Positions 62,581-64,000 of a stretch of 64,000 bases of DNA are shown piece by piece. Within the stretch, counting starts at the first letter, position 1. Each line of letters starts with the position of its first letter. Source of the stretch: Mactra quadrangularis (taxonomy: Eukaryota; Mollusca; Bivalvia; Venerida; Mactridae); assembly GCA_025267735.1 (NCBI GenBank), contig CM046299.1:39874733-39938732 (forward strand), in the 5' to 3' direction. The translations under genes were made by a program, and so were the position numbers. Below the pieces are notes generated by a model. The model worked only from the letters and a program-made list of their open reading frames with translations, was not told the origin of the DNA and made no database searches.

Positions 62581-63608
62581 GGTACTTCTGGAAGCATCAT
62601 TTAGCTGGCTTATAATTCTAGTTCGTACCTTTTCATTGTTTCCTGGTGTATCGAGGGAAAATGTGACACAAATGTTTAAACTCTGAAATATTCAGACTGT
62701 GCTGTGAAGGTTTGAACTCTGGGAACTGATAAATAACTACATTTATGGATCCAAATATTAAGATGTTTATTCATAAACATTGAAAAAAGCTTTTAGCTAA
62801 ATATTATTTTGCCGTAAATGATGTGAAATTTGACCAAAATATTTATTGTTTAAGGTAGAAGTCCCCAAATACAAATCTATTTGTATGTCCATTTTTCTCA
62901 GAAAAATGGTATCTAATTGACATTATATTCCTAAAATTTTCAACTAATCATATAGTTTAATTTGAAAAAGTTTGTATAGGCAAATTGAAAATTGCATAAT
63001 TTTCATAGCAAAGGGAGATAATTAATAATTTTTATTAAACTTTATCTATATTTGGCTGTATAATACTATCGTTATAAATCTAATCCAAAAAACACGATTA
63101 ACATGTCGTATTGCATGAAAAATATCATTTTTCGCAATCATTAATCATGCTTTCTTAAATATATAAGTGACATTAAATTAGTATTATGGGAGTTCTACCT
63201 TAAAATAAAAGGCTTGCTCTTCGAGGCTTTAGGCTATACATATTGGTGTCCCAATTTTCTATGTTTATCTTCAAAAATTATAATAATCATTTTTCGTTTT
63301 TTTATGTTTAAATTTTGACCATTGCCTTCATGTGTTAATTTGAGTTGGTATTTTTCAAACACTTCTCGCTGATTCGAATAAAATCTCCATGGTTCACTCA
63401 CGCCCAGTCTTACATGCAAACTAATAACAGAAAGAAAAAGTCACTACGTCTAATATCATCAACTATGTGTAAAATAATCCCTGCTTAACGTTTGCAAAAA
63501 CCCGCCAAATTACTGTTAAACAAAGTCTGTCTTTTTACATAAAACATTTTGTTGTATTTTTTGTTCATTTACAATTTTCTTATGTATGATAAACGGATTC
63601 AAATGACT

Positions 63609-63766
63609 CTAGTAGCCATCGAATATATCATTTTTACTGAATAAACGACCAACACATGCGGTGTTTTGGTCAGCCTTGCCACACCGAAGTCTCAAACCCA
63701 TTCTTCCCATAATGATTGGATGACAACATTGATCGGCACAGTCTAAACTGTCCGTACATTCTTCAC
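63609..63766 (-). CDS. Terminal exon of a six-cysteine small protein
   Basis: On the minus strand a strong acceptor (TATTTTTTCAG, 63767-63777) is followed by about 52 codons ending at TAG (63609-63611). It encodes E-E-C-T-D-S-L-D-C-A-D-Q-C-C-H-P, then a basic stretch, then C-G-K and N-T-A-C-V-G. The cysteine frame is C-x5-C-x3-CC-x13-C-x8-C, as in small disulphide-knotted secreted peptides, a class that includes hormones, defence peptides and toxin-like folds. The exon enters in phase 1, typical after a signal-peptide exon, which would lie beyond the window. An AATAAA on minus at 63031-63036 could end a 3' UTR. The exact family is not recognised. Confidence 0.65.
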
Positions 63767-63814
63767 CTGAAAAAATAAATTAAGGTGAGTGAATATTAAT
63801 ACAAAAACATTTTT

Positions 63815-63920
63815 TTTCTGTTGGGTTTAACGCCTTAGCAACATATTGTGTACGGTCATATCACGAAGGTTAGCCAACCTTCTCACCGTTCCTGGAAGGA
63901 CTAATACTCTGGATTTAGTT
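63815..63920 (-). mobile_element. SINE 3' fragment, antisense, in the intron of the six-cysteine gene
   Basis: TGTTGGGTTTAACGCCTTAGCAACATA, CGGTCATATCACG and CTCACCGTTCCTGGAAGGAC match the tail and body of the 26195-26515 family. The rest is lost or lies past the window. Confidence 0.7.
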
Positions 63921-64000
63921 GTTAAAGCCCCTATATCAAAAGTAACACTTTTTTTATTGTAAAGAAAATATAGACATTTATCTATTTCAAACACCTCTAA

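Overview
The window is AT-rich eukaryotic DNA, almost certainly from an invertebrate. Intron-split genes, tRNA-derived SINEs ending in a GGCGTTAAACCCA-type tail, an APE-type LINE and very many short TIR elements together suggest a mollusc, probably a bivalve. That is inference; no species marker is visible. There is no bacterial gene layout, rRNA, CRISPR array or convincing functional tRNA gene.

Layout. 1-7.8 kb: a degenerate APE-type non-LTR retrotransposon whose reverse-transcriptase region is split by a 4.3-kb non-autonomous TIR element. 7.8-22.5 kb: non-genic DNA packed with diverged tandem repeats, MITEs, hAT-type elements (two with near-matching 8-bp target duplications), SINE pieces and a 1.5-kb long inverted repeat. 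22.5-29.4 kb: the most striking object, a 6.9-kb foldback-type element. It is bounded by a perfect 8-bp target duplication (ATGTCAAG) and has kilobase-scale inverted arms built of 63/66-bp tandem units and GC-rich ~60-bp units, around a ~1-kb spacer that carries its own MITE and SINE. 29.4-44.9 kb: gene-poor DNA with dispersed repeats and a few unrecognised open segments.

44.9-56.6 kb (+): one clear gene with twelve coding exons, predicted 584 aa. In order it has an N-terminal hydrophobic anchor, a Thr/Pro-rich mucin-like stretch, a furin-type RIRR site on a 45-nt exon, a short EGF-like module, a SEA-like alpha/beta domain, a six-cysteine EGF domain, a transmembrane segment and a 117-aa cytoplasmic tail. 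All exon phases agree. Its introns hold SINEs, MITEs, a hAT piece, a minisatellite and a second foldback-like element with tandem repeats inside. 56.6-63.6 kb: probable 3' UTR, then more MITEs. At 63.6-63.8 kb on the minus strand lies the last exon of another gene, a small six-cysteine peptide (C-x5-C-x3-CC-x13-C-x8-C).

The two recognised genes show no shared pathway; most of the window's structure comes from nested transposition. Boundaries of old repeats are approximate, read by eye. Function calls rest on motifs, since no database search was possible.
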